In this document: positions 34,155 to 43,369 of the stretch, piece by piece
Numbering within the stretch: position 1 is the first letter of the stretch
How the letters are laid out: every line of letters begins with the position of its first letter
Assembly: GCA_964512995.1 (NCBI GenBank)
Contig: CAZELM010000035.1
Span: 1 to 49,331 of the forward strand
Reading direction: 5' to 3'
Length of the DNA: 49,331 nt
Source of the DNA: CAZELM01 sp964512995
GTDB lineage: Bacteria; CSSED10-310
Made by a program: the position numbers and the translations under genes
The notes under the pieces: generated by a model
Database searches by the model: none
Told to the model about the DNA's origin: nothing
The model's input: the letters and a program-made list of their open reading frames with translations, nothing else

Positions 34155-37100
34155 ATGGGGTACAAAACAGATATAGTAAAAAATGCAAATAAATGCATCG
34201 CAATCATTGGAAAATTCAGCAACGAATTCAACGAATCAGGACGGTATTTTTTTTCAAAAGAACAGGCAAATACTGAAAATCAGAAACTGTCTCCGGAGAC
34301 GTTTTTTAAAGAAATCAAACCGTGCCTTATTTATAATTCCCAAAATAATGTTATAAGAATAGAAGATATCGATTACCAGTGTAAAACAGTCGCCGCACCA
34401 TGTTCTGCTGCTAATGCATCAAATCCAGATGAAATACCTCTCGAACTCGATGATATCCTTTTCGAACTCGATGACTCAAAAAACACAGAGCATAAATTTC
34501 AGAAGTACCAAATGATTGGAAAGGATCTATATAAAAAGTTAGTGAATAATCTTGATCATATATCGACCCATAGTAATCCTGAAAAAACATCTGAAATAAT
34601 AGAGTCGGTCGTAGCTACGATTAAACAGATACCTGAGAGAAATCATGAAGGTGTCGAAAGCTTGTTTTTGGAAGATTACCAATTACGGGCCTTATTATTA
34701 TCATATTTGACATGCCTTCCCAAAGAAGAAGAGGTTATTGCCAGCTCTATTGTGACTAGGTTTAATGCTCTTTATAATATGCCCCTCACCCCAACGCAGG
34801 AATTGTGGCTTAAGGATAACTTAAAACAAAAGAAGAACAACTTATTAAATACAGATGCCCCGAACGAAATAAATAATGGATTATTTACAGATTTTAAAGA
34901 TTACCAAAAATCGTTGATGTGGGTACAAAAGTTCTGTCGGTCGCCTATTCTGCATTCCTTTGTTTTTTGTTGGCTGACAGGTAACTACGATTCAATAACA
35001 AAACGCGATGCCATGCCTGTTGATTATGATTATAAAAAGGCAAGAGAAAAAATGGGAACAATTGGAATTAAAAGACAAAAAGACAGAGTTGATAAGGGAA
35101 GCAGAGAATTTATCAAAAAACAACGAAAACAGATTGCCAAGGCAAAAAGGAATGCACTGGAAAAAACCACTGATTCTGAGTTTAAGAGCACAATGGATGA
35201 CCTTCTGACATCGTATGAAGATACAGTCATGGAAAAATTTTTCAGAGCTGAATTTATATTCACCGGAGATGATTTGGAAACTAGGTTACGAAAACTTTTT
35301 TTGACTCTTTGCACGACAAGCAGCGGAACAATAGACCTGGAAAAATATGTGGCAGAGCTACAAGGCTTGTACAAAAACTATCTTGAATATATTAAAAAAT
35401 GTTTTGAAGGTAACCGAGACACAATCCAGCAAGAAGAAGCCTCGGAAGCGCTTAGCACTTTTAGCGAAAGTTTCAAAGATGTCGTAAAGGGTATATTCGA
35501 TCAACCCTCGGAAAATTCCTCGCTTAATAAGAACGACTTCAGTCTGACAATAACCAAGGCATTTTTAGATAAGAATTTTAGTGATGTTGCAGAAGAAATT
35601 ACCAGCAAAAAACAAGCATTAACGGCTCTCAAGGCTCACCATAACAATTTATTCAATCTCTTTTACAAAGGTTTTATAAAGAATGACAAGACAGGCCATC
35701 TGCTTTCTTCTATTGTAAACATCAGGATCGAAGATAGGAATAGGGATCAAGAAATTAATAATAAGGTAGAAGAATTGGTTAGCGGGACGCAAGCAATCGA
35801 AACGGATTTACCAAACGGCCAAGATCCGCCAAGAGAAACGACAGGCACTTTGCTCAATCCTGTAACAGATGAAACATTGGGTGACGTAAAAATTATAGAA
35901 GGAACGAAAAGAGTTCGAATAACACCGTTGCCTGATGCTAAATTTCCGTCAGATGAGGACGTATCACCGATGCCTGATTCTGAACGTCCGTCAGGTGATA
36001 AAAAGGTCAGCCTAAAGATAAAGCTAGGTGAAACTGAAATTAATGGCGGTGATTTCGGTATTTCAGAAAAGGCATGGAACGATGCAACCAAGAAAATGGA
36101 TGTTGACAAGAAAAATATTGACGAGTTAGAAACAAAATTTACCAAATTTGCAGACGATTTTAGCAACCCTAAAACCATTAACACTCGGAAACAAGCATTG
36201 CGTGCGTTTCATTTAGGCAATATTATAGCTGGATCAAGTCAGTATTGCAATATCGATAAGCCCGATCTCAGTAATAGCCTGGGAGTCATTCTTGAAATTA
36301 TTCAGCATCTGGATAATACAAAAGTTAAATCAGATTCATTAGACCCACTAGACGAAGAAACCCTGGGAAAGATAAATTTAAGCTCAATTTATCCGATTGC
36401 AGATGAGGATTTAGATAACTATAAATTGAGCGAAATTATTCAATATCATGCAGCGATATGCGAATCATTTTTAAATGATGCAAAAATATATCTCGATGAA
36501 CTGAATACAATACGGAAATACTTCAAAGTGATGGAAAACTCCGATATTGAGATTCAAATAATAAACAATACCTTTAAAGAATACAGCAGCTTCTGCGAAA
36601 AAAATATCCAGGAAAAAATCTATTTTTTAAACAGACAACCCACTGTTTTATATGCTTTCATTCAAGCCGGCCTTGACCAAACAACCCTTCAAGACCATTG
36701 GCAGAAGATTACCCATTATATCAACAACCATGGTTGTTTGAATAATGACAAAAGAGTTCAAATCCCGTTGATTGTTTCTGAATCCAAGATAGAAAATAAT
36801 ACAACTGGGATACCTGTGTTCAATACAACGAGCATTTCTATACCAGACGGCTTTCCTGTAATAGAAAACGGAATTCAAAAGAAATTTTGCTTGCCTTGGA
36901 TAACTCAATTGTTTACAGATAGTGTTATAGATTTTGGCAAATTGGCAAAATCCTCTATATCACAAGACCAACAGAAAGGAGTTTTTAAACTTACTCGCGT
37001 AGATTGGAACTCAGATATGACGGTTGCCAAGTGGCTCAAGAAATACTGGGAGAAACCTAATGAATACTCAGCCGCAGTCCTATTGCTCAAAATGATCAAT

Positions 37101-37388
37101 CTGGCACTCGCCAATGAATACAACAATCAAAATTTTACGCCGAACTCTATCATTCCTACTAATGTTGAGGTTTTTACCCGTAACGTTGAACAAATTATTG
37201 CCGATCTTCTTCCATCCGGCTTAAAATACTCAAAAATCTGCATTAATGGGAACGCTCAAAATGATGCTGTGCTACGTATTCCGATAAGCTCGGACGTAAC
37301 TGGTATAGAATTTATTTATAAGGAAGAAAACGAGAACAAAAATTTTCAGATAGCTACTGCAAACCTTAACTGGCTGAAAAATATTTAG
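34155..37388 (+). CDS. Large unknown, mostly helical protein
   Basis: The ATG at 34155, seven bases behind AGGAG, is preferred over the GTG at 34137. The ~1077-residue protein has no signal or membrane helix. Residues about 330-480 and 500-560 are helical, a Pro/Asp-rich region (about 585-640, with two 'PDxxxPS' units) separates the halves, and the C terminus (about 880-1077) mixes strands and helices. The N-terminal 'CIAIIGKFSNEF' followed by 'SPETFFKEIKPCL' faintly recalls the small sheath protein TssB, but no large-sheath motif follows, so I do not assign it. Position between the AAA+ ATPase and the tube/spike genes suggests a structural role. Confidence 0.65.
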   Translation: MGYKTDIVKNANKCIAIIGKFSNEFNESGRYFFSKEQANTENQKLSPETFFKEIKPCLIYNSQNNVIRIEDIDYQCKTVAAPCSAANASNPDEIPLELDDILFELDDSKNTEHKFQKYQMIGKDLYKKLVNNLDHISTHSNPEKTSEIIESVVATIKQIPERNHEGVESLFLEDYQLRALLLSYLTCLPKEEEVIASSIVTRFNALYNMPLTPTQELWLKDNLKQKKNNLLNTDAPNEINNGLFTDFKDYQKSLMWVQKFCRSPILHSFVFCWLTGNYDSITKRDAMPVDYDYKKAREKMGTIGIKRQKDRVDKGSREFIKKQRKQIAKAKRNALEKTTDSEFKSTMDDLLTSYEDTVMEKFFRAEFIFTGDDLETRLRKLFLTLCTTSSGTIDLEKYVAELQGLYKNYLEYIKKCFEGNRDTIQQEEASEALSTFSESFKDVVKGIFDQPSENSSLNKNDFSLTITKAFLDKNFSDVAEEITSKKQALTALKAHHNNLFNLFYKGFIKNDKTGHLLSSIVNIRIEDRNRDQEINNKVEELVSGTQAIETDLPNGQDPPRETTGTLLNPVTDETLGDVKIIEGTKRVRITPLPDAKFPSDEDVSPMPDSERPSGDKKVSLKIKLGETEINGGDFGISEKAWNDATKKMDVDKKNIDELETKFTKFADDFSNPKTINTRKQALRAFHLGNIIAGSSQYCNIDKPDLSNSLGVILEIIQHLDNTKVKSDSLDPLDEETLGKINLSSIYPIADEDLDNYKLSEIIQYHAAICESFLNDAKIYLDELNTIRKYFKVMENSDIEIQIINNTFKEYSSFCEKNIQEKIYFLNRQPTVLYAFIQAGLDQTTLQDHWQKITHYINNHGCLNNDKRVQIPLIVSESKIENNTTGIPVFNTTSISIPDGFPVIENGIQKKFCLPWITQLFTDSVIDFGKLAKSSISQDQQKGVFKLTRVDWNSDMTVAKWLKKYWEKPNEYSAAVLLLKMINLALANEYNNQNFTPNSIIPTNVEVFTRNVEQIIADLLPSGLKYSKICINGNAQNDAVLRIPISSDVTGIEFIYKEENENKNFQIATANLNWLKNI

Positions 37389-37398
37389 GAGATATAGC

Positions 37399-38385
37399 AT
37401 GAAACTTTTTTTTAACGATTCACAGGTAATTTTTCCAGACGCTGCATTTAAAAGTTTTTTTCTGGGTTACAGCTTCGATATAACGTATTATCAGGAAGGT
37501 CCTCCAGAAGTCCTTCCAATATTAACTGTGGGCGCTGGATTTCTGGCACTCTATATTTCTTATCACTCCGACACCTCTATCCCGAAATTCTTCGCTGAAA
37601 CTGAAACTGAAACTGAAACTGAAAAAGTTACGAAAGCTAATCTTCATAAAGTTATAATTCAATCAGGGCAACACGACATCACTTTGAACGAACTTAAGTT
37701 CCAACAATCTCAGCAGATTATATGTTGTAATCAGGGATCCCATATTCTTTTATTTGAATTTAATAAAAATTTGCCCCAAAACTGGGTGACCAGCAATTGG
37801 AGTACTGCAGCGCAGGGCATTGCCGATGTTTCTTTTGGAAACGATAAATCGACAAGAGATGGATATCCATGGTGGCCTCACGCGTGCACATTCAGCAACG
37901 TTGCCAGAAGATGTCACGCAATCAGCACAATACAGAAAAATCAAGATGACAAAGTGAAGGTGTTTGCTATTACTCAGGCGTTTCAGAGGGAATCCCTATT
38001 CAAACTTCTATTAGATAAAGAAATAACACAATTGGAAATAGTGGTGAATCAAAACACGAGAGCTAGCGGGGCGGATACTACGCCGATACAAATAGTAAAA
38101 ATTGATAAAGCGTTTTTTAAAGGCACTTCTAGGTCGGGTGTATGCCTCGTAGCCACAGGTGCTTTCGAGAATATCGATCTTCAACCTGTTCTTAATGGCG
38201 ATTGGTATAGGAGCATAAACTTAGGAATACAAATTCAAGAAGGTAAACAAAACATCAGTGATCGATTAATAAACGTCGTCCAAAAGAACAGCTTCAGTAT
38301 CAAAGAACTGGCGGATGATCGTACCAATTCGGTTTCAACAGACCCTGAATCTTGCGGACAGGAAATTTTCGCTATCCATGATTAA
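37399..38385 (+). CDS. Possible tube-like (Hcp-like) protein upstream of the spike
   Basis: The 328-residue protein starts behind GGAG, ten bases after the previous stop. The first half is strand-rich with an ETETETETE insertion. In the second half (about 190-245), 'FAITQAFQRESLFKLLLDK' followed by 'TQLEIVVNQNT' and 'IQIVKIDKAFFKG' has the order of elements seen in Hcp, the inner tube protein of type VI systems (a 'D..SP.L..Al..G' helix, then two long strands). Its place directly before a VgrG-like gene is also what hcp would have. At 328 residues it is twice the Hcp length, so this could be a tube cap, an Hcp fusion or something else. The likeness is by eye and weak. Confidence 0.65.
   Translation: MKLFFNDSQVIFPDAAFKSFFLGYSFDITYYQEGPPEVLPILTVGAGFLALYISYHSDTSIPKFFAETETETETEKVTKANLHKVIIQSGQHDITLNELKFQQSQQIICCNQGSHILLFEFNKNLPQNWVTSNWSTAAQGIADVSFGNDKSTRDGYPWWPHACTFSNVARRCHAISTIQKNQDDKVKVFAITQAFQRESLFKLLLDKEITQLEIVVNQNTRASGADTTPIQIVKIDKAFFKGTSRSGVCLVATGAFENIDLQPVLNGDWYRSINLGIQIQEGKQNISDRLINVVQKNSFSIKELADDRTNSVSTDPESCGQEIFAIHD
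37597..37620 (+). repeat. Hexanucleotide repeat GAAACT x4 in the tube-like gene
   Basis: Four perfect GAAACT units encode (Glu-Thr)4. Slippage in steps of six would lengthen or shorten the linker without breaking the frame. Confidence 0.9.
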
Positions 38386-39841
38386 AACTGTTACCAGGTA
38401 TCAACCTATGCCGTTTACTGCAACGATAAACCAGACTGCTTATACATTTCATGCTGAGGAAATATACATTGAGATAGCCAGCCGATCTCTCCCATCAATC
38501 AATCTGATACACACCACATCAGTACCATCAATGGAGAGCGGCATTTGTAATGGCAAGGTGTGGAAATTGAGTAACACCGATTGCACATTAGATTTAGATC
38601 TTTTAACGACATCTGTTACTTATGGTGCTGACAAGAGCGGTTTTACCATATGTGCAACGATCGTCAGCGATGCGTTGCAAACCTGGTTGCTGCGATCAGA
38701 CAATCAATATGACTTGCGTATACATCAAAAATACCCAGGCGATCAGGCAGAGCTGTTTATGCCTGGGTTTTTCCCTGGAAAAAAGGTTTCTTATACAGGG
38801 CACCTGAATATGGGATTGATTCAGGATTATTCTTGTGTTGTAGTCAGAAAACAGAAGGCTCGAATACAAGAAATATCGGATGCACTCAATCAGCAGTTTA
38901 CAATCAGGGCACGTATTCACACATGGTTCCTGACAAACCATCAAGATACGCCCATTACACTGGTCATTGATGAGCCCGATACGCCCAATATGGCTCTGGG
39001 TGTTAAAACGAAATGGGAACGTCTCAATGATGTTTATCTTTCAGCTCTTGGTGATTCAGAAAAAGCATTGAATCTGCGACGGCCATACACATTGAAAAAC
39101 CCCGGAGCTTTTTTTAAGGGAATAACTTCATTTGGACCCAGTCAAGATATTCAAGGTTATGTCGAAAATTACAGCGAATTCATACATGGCCCGTGTACGA
39201 TCAGATATCAAAATCAGATTTACGTGGTAACGAGTGTAAAGTTTGAATGGAAGCCTGACAATCCAGAGACAGTATCTGTCATTCTCAGTATGAGCGCTTT
39301 GAATTCCAGAGTCTATCGAAAACCTGAATCGGCAATTTTGCTTACGGGAGTCTTTGAAAAATGGCAGAAAAATACCGATGGTACAAATCTTATCTGCGTT
39401 AAACCATTCAAGGATAATCTATCATGGTGTATTATTAATCAAAATGGCGATCCAGACCCGAATTGCCCATTGGTCTGTCAGTCTGTCATGCCGGGTGTAT
39501 CAGATAAGGTTCTGAAAGGTATTTATATCAAACATGAGAAAGGTGATGTGATGCAGATACTCATTGCAGAAAATTCTATCCCGGTTGTACTTGGAGGTTT
39601 ACAAACTTACAAAGGCGATTATGAAACGGTTGATATCAGGATACAGGGGAAGGGTGCTTTACTGACATCCGATGCAGGATTAACATTGAATGCTCAAGAG
39701 ATTCTGGCAATGAATTCGGAAAAGCAAATTGCGATGAATGAACAACTAACGCTGACAAGTAATCAAGTGACAATCAAAGATAAATTAATCGTTGAAAATA
39801 AAGCCGAAATCACAGAACTCGAAGCTGGTTCCATGGGTTAA
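38378..39841 (+). CDS. VgrG-like spike protein
   Basis: The ATG at 38378 overlaps the previous gene's end by 8 bases and has an AGGAAA site; an upstream in-frame ATG at 38315 would overlap by 71 bases and is less likely. The 487-residue protein follows the gp27/gp5 plan of VgrG: strand-rich hub domains (about 1-320), an OB-fold region (about 335-430) with 'PLVCQSVMPGVSDKVLKG' and the typical 'DVMQILIAENSIPVVLGGLQ' ending, then a short beta-prism of alternating hydrophobic strands (about 430-487, 'GAGLTLNAQEI'-like units). VgrG trimers form the puncturing spike of contractile injection systems. The PAAR-like gene immediately downstream supports this. Confidence 0.85.
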   Translation: MIKTVTRYQPMPFTATINQTAYTFHAEEIYIEIASRSLPSINLIHTTSVPSMESGICNGKVWKLSNTDCTLDLDLLTTSVTYGADKSGFTICATIVSDALQTWLLRSDNQYDLRIHQKYPGDQAELFMPGFFPGKKVSYTGHLNMGLIQDYSCVVVRKQKARIQEISDALNQQFTIRARIHTWFLTNHQDTPITLVIDEPDTPNMALGVKTKWERLNDVYLSALGDSEKALNLRRPYTLKNPGAFFKGITSFGPSQDIQGYVENYSEFIHGPCTIRYQNQIYVVTSVKFEWKPDNPETVSVILSMSALNSRVYRKPESAILLTGVFEKWQKNTDGTNLICVKPFKDNLSWCIINQNGDPDPNCPLVCQSVMPGVSDKVLKGIYIKHEKGDVMQILIAENSIPVVLGGLQTYKGDYETVDIRIQGKGALLTSDAGLTLNAQEILAMNSEKQIAMNEQLTLTSNQVTIKDKLIVENKAEITELEAGSMG

Positions 39842-39857
39842 ATAGAAAGATCGCTGT

Positions 39858-40128
39858 AAATGAAATACATAACAGAACAATCTCAGATTCGGTGTATCCA
39901 TGGAGGAACCGTACAGACTGCCGGGAAAAGTTCCGATAAAATTCGAATCAATGGGAAGTCGGTATTAACAGCAGAAAAACTGAAAGGAGCACCAAATGAA
40001 ATACATAACAGAACAATCTCAGATTCGGTGTATCCATGGAGGAACCGTACAGACTGCCGGGAAAAGTTCCGATAAAATTCGAATCAATGGGAAGTCGGTA
40101 TTAACAGCAGAAAAACTGAAAGGAGCAC
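39858..40128 (+). repeat. 135-bp perfect tandem duplication at the start of the PAAR-like gene
   Basis: 39858-39992 and 39994-40128 are identical, with a period of 136 bases. The unit contains the ATG and the first ~44 codons of the PAAR-like protein. Because 136 is not a multiple of three, the upstream copy reads out of frame after its end and terminates at 40073-40075, giving a 71-codon stub (39860-40075). The downstream copy is the true gene start, and its ribosome site AAAGGAG comes from the 3' end of the upstream copy. Confidence 0.97.
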
Positions 40129-43100
40129 GAATTGTTGGCTGTCCAGCATTTAAACCCTGTACTCAAGTAACAGAGGTATTAATTGGGAAAATCGGCAATG
40201 TTAAAACGGACAAAGAAACACCACTTTTATCAACCTTGATAGCCATGACGGATGGGGGGATCTGCAAGGTTGTAGGCAGCGAAGGCGCAAGCGCAACCAT
40301 TCTAAAATCTCCCGTTAGTGCAGCAGAACCTCAAATTGTTAATCTCAAAAAGAAAGCAGATGGTAACCAACGCGAGAACAACAATAACAGTAGTAGAACA
40401 ACAGAACCGTTTAAAATATCTCTTAAAACAGATCTCACCAGTATTCCTAAAGAATATCGTAGTCAACTCCAAACCCTGTATCCATTGTCTGCCATACATG
40501 TTTTTGTTGCGATCGCACAGAAAAGGGGAAATGTCTGGGTTGCAGAACATATGTGTATTTTACATCTCCCACTTACTTCGGAAGGGATTGAAGTGTCGTT
40601 TGATGCGATCAATGGTGATCAGCCCGCATGGATTATCGCAGGCAGTGATCCATCGGAGATTTCCTTAACGAGTTTCAGCATTCCCCAATCAGTCCATTAT
40701 TGTATCGCATCTTCACTGAAAAGTGACCATCTGCTTTCAGCCAACAACAACGGTCACAAAACGAAGTGGTTTAATAATCTTGATGAAATTGCCAAAGACT
40801 TGAACGACTCGAAAATTCCTGATGAAATTGCCAAAGACTTGAACGACTCGAAAATTCCTGTCGATCTCTTATCATCCATACATCAATTGCCCAACACATT
40901 TAAGAGCCCCATGCCTGTTTGGAGGGTTGTTCAAATACCTAATGAATATAGATCGAATACGGATTTGGTATTGAAACCGATCCACCCCAATCTGATTACA
41001 TTGAATATATATAGAGAAAAGTGCCGTCCATATATTAATTCGGTTCGGAATTATTTAGAGAAGACAAAATACGGCTTAATGCTGCTTCAAATTATTCAGG
41101 ACCCTCCAGAGATCACGGATTCAACTGCCCAATTGATATTGGATAACCTCGCCCGAGATGTCAAAACAGAGACTATGTTTGTTAAAGATCCAGTAATGAT
41201 CACGGAAACTACCCAGGAAATAACATACAAATATGAAGGTTTTATTGAGTCTTATCAGAAGCAGATCCAAGATTACTGCACTGAAATAATAAAACGTACA
41301 GATGAAGGAAAAAACCGTTTCATACCGGAAATATGGAAAGAGTTGGATGATTACACCCGTTCGCTGCCCGGTACATTGGAATTTTGTACCATTAACGTGA
41401 ACTCCAGACAACAAGTCACAAAAGAAAACCTGGAAAACTATATCTATTGTTTAAACCGATGCCTTTTTAACGAAGCAAGAATTCTAATTCTGGATACACT
41501 CCTGCTTACCGCGGATTCACTGAATATGGTCGCAACGATACACCGTCACCAGTTGAATAATGATACAGAGAAATGGATCAAGGGTACAGTAGAGTGGCTA
41601 CAAACACAATTTAAAGAAAACATCTCTGAGAAAAAAAATATTTTACATTATGATTATTTATTAAAGGCGCAATCGATTTATCCATTATTGATAACCCATG
41701 ATGACCAACAACAAGCCAATCGATCATTTGAACAATTGATTAAGTGGAAAAAAGACTGTTGGACTTTTATGGGTTCTCTTCAGTTTTATTTGAATCCAGA
41801 GAATGAATGGCTTAAGAAGAATTTAAAAAACCTGATTGATATTGAAGAAAAAGATCGAAATTATGCTTTGCTGAAAGATACGAGTATTGCTTTTATAAAA
41901 ATTGAAAAGCGACATTTCAGACTCGATAAAAAAAGCTTGCGAGGAGGTATCTATCTTGAATATAAAATAAAAAAACATGAACCTATTCATACGAATTGGA
42001 AGAAAATTCAGTCGAAAGTATTTAGTATAGATAAACAGGAGCTAGATATAGCAGGAAAGCTGGCTCTTTTTTTTCAGCTTGCCTGTATCGTTCCCGCTTG
42101 GTATAGATACCTTTCTGAAGAAAAAAAAGATGTTTCAGTGGAGGATGTACTTAGTTTTGTGAAACTCGGGCTGGACACTGCTGATACACTAGTACATGTC
42201 GCTGCAGTTCACAGTATTCATGGATTGTTAAAGCCTGGAATCTCAAATTATGCGCCCGTTTTGAATCAGTATCTCGGAAATGTGAAAAGCTATGACATGG
42301 TATTTCAATATTTGCGACAGGCGGGTAAAGTCATTGATATTTTTCTCTATACAAACAACGCTGCCAATGCTCTCGAATATGGGCAATATTGGCGAGGCGG
42401 CTTTTATCTTGCGTCAGCCAGTTTAACTTTTATACTGATACTACCACTATCAATTCCAGTTTCATATCCTATTTACTGCGCTGCTCTTGTGTTTGGTTTA
42501 ATAGCTATGCATCTTCATGAAACAACAGAAAGGGAGAAACTATTTCTAGCAGTAATCAAAAAATCGCTGTTTGGTATTGATGGATATAAAATGATACAAG
42601 AACATTTAAAGCAATTAGATGCAGAGCACCCAGATTCATTGAATGTATTTTATAAGAATTCGATAGAAAATCTAAAAGAGATCGACCGAAGTTTAGTAAA
42701 AATAAGCTTAAAATTGTATCCTGTGGAATTGGAAAATACATTTTCCTTCGCTATTATCATCCATCCTATCGCATTTGACTTACTGCTTTCCAATATAAAA
42801 CTTCATCTGGGTTCCTCTGTTCTGAATATTGTTTTGGAAAACAATTACCCATCTGACCATGATGCATCAAAAAAGAAGATATTTCACAGGATTATCATCT
42901 CACATGAAACAGAATCTTCTGGGTCACCCAAAATTACCTCCATTGAACCAACCCCAAAAGAAATTCTATTGAATGGATTTTCTTCAAAGGTGAAATCGAA
43001 CTGTTTTACACTCCGCAGATTGCCAGAAAACAATGAACGCTTTGAGTTAAAATTTGAGAAAGAATCCAAAAAGGAAACAGCCATCTTTTTTCATTCCCAA

Positions 43101-43292
43101 CAACAGATCGAGAAATCGATTTATTTAGATGTATTGTGCTGCCTGAACTCAAAGGAGAGAATCGAAAAAATTGAATTATCTGGTGAAAATCTCAAGTGCT
43201 TTCTTTTTGACCAAAACCAGATTATCCGTCCGGATGATATACAAAGTATCCCTTCTAATCCTAAAAAGTATTTTTATGAAAGACCGATATAG
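39996..43292 (+). CDS. PAAR-like tip protein with large C-terminal region (candidate effector)
   Basis: Residues 1-105 resemble the PAAR-like tip domain that sharpens VgrG spikes: 'RCIHGGTVQ' with Cys12 and His14, 'VLTAEKLKGARIVGC' with Cys49, and 'KPCTQV' with Cys55, giving a Cys/His metal-site pattern, then the short strand repeats up to 'GASATIL'. The remaining ~990 residues include a strand-rich region (about 135-330), a long helical region (about 340-680), a hydrophobic pair of membrane-like segments at about 800-840 ('LTFILILPLSIPVSYPIYC'), and a strand-rich end. A tip domain fused to a long tail with membrane segments is the usual plan of delivered effectors, possibly pore-forming. The total is 1098 residues. 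No nuclease, lipase or peptidase motif was recognised. Confidence 0.78.
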   Translation: MKYITEQSQIRCIHGGTVQTAGKSSDKIRINGKSVLTAEKLKGARIVGCPAFKPCTQVTEVLIGKIGNVKTDKETPLLSTLIAMTDGGICKVVGSEGASATILKSPVSAAEPQIVNLKKKADGNQRENNNNSSRTTEPFKISLKTDLTSIPKEYRSQLQTLYPLSAIHVFVAIAQKRGNVWVAEHMCILHLPLTSEGIEVSFDAINGDQPAWIIAGSDPSEISLTSFSIPQSVHYCIASSLKSDHLLSANNNGHKTKWFNNLDEIAKDLNDSKIPDEIAKDLNDSKIPVDLLSSIHQLPNTFKSPMPVWRVVQIPNEYRSNTDLVLKPIHPNLITLNIYREKCRPYINSVRNYLEKTKYGLMLLQIIQDPPEITDSTAQLILDNLARDVKTETMFVKDPVMITETTQEITYKYEGFIESYQKQIQDYCTEIIKRTDEGKNRFIPEIWKELDDYTRSLPGTLEFCTINVNSRQQVTKENLENYIYCLNRCLFNEARILILDTLLLTADSLNMVATIHRHQLNNDTEKWIKGTVEWLQTQFKENISEKKNILHYDYLLKAQSIYPLLITHDDQQQANRSFEQLIKWKKDCWTFMGSLQFYLNPENEWLKKNLKNLIDIEEKDRNYALLKDTSIAFIKIEKRHFRLDKKSLRGGIYLEYKIKKHEPIHTNWKKIQSKVFSIDKQELDIAGKLALFFQLACIVPAWYRYLSEEKKDVSVEDVLSFVKLGLDTADTLVHVAAVHSIHGLLKPGISNYAPVLNQYLGNVKSYDMVFQYLRQAGKVIDIFLYTNNAANALEYGQYWRGGFYLASASLTFILILPLSIPVSYPIYCAALVFGLIAMHLHETTEREKLFLAVIKKSLFGIDGYKMIQEHLKQLDAEHPDSLNVFYKNSIENLKEIDRSLVKISLKLYPVELENTFSFAIIIHPIAFDLLLSNIKLHLGSSVLNIVLENNYPSDHDASKKKIFHRIIISHETESSGSPKITSIEPTPKEILLNGFSSKVKSNCFTLRRLPENNERFELKFEKESKKETAIFFHSQQQIEKSIYLDVLCCLNSKERIEKIELSGENLKCFLFDQNQIIRPDDIQSIPSNPKKYFYERPI
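40782..40859 (+). repeat. 39-bp perfect tandem duplication inside the PAAR-like gene
   Basis: Two identical 39-base units (40782-40820, 40821-40859) encode DEIAKDLNDSKIP twice. The frame is kept. A recent in-frame duplication is the simplest reading. Confidence 0.97.
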
Positions 43293-43369
43293 TGTTTTCA
43301 AGGGTTTGCGAAGGGCATTTTGGCTGAAATTTTGGCTTTTACACAAACATCATCGAAAGGATTACACCA

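Noticed and set aside
34155..37388. N terminus of the 1077-residue protein vaguely resembles the type VI small sheath protein TssB.
   Set aside because: Only two short segments fit and no large-sheath motif follows; not enough to name it.
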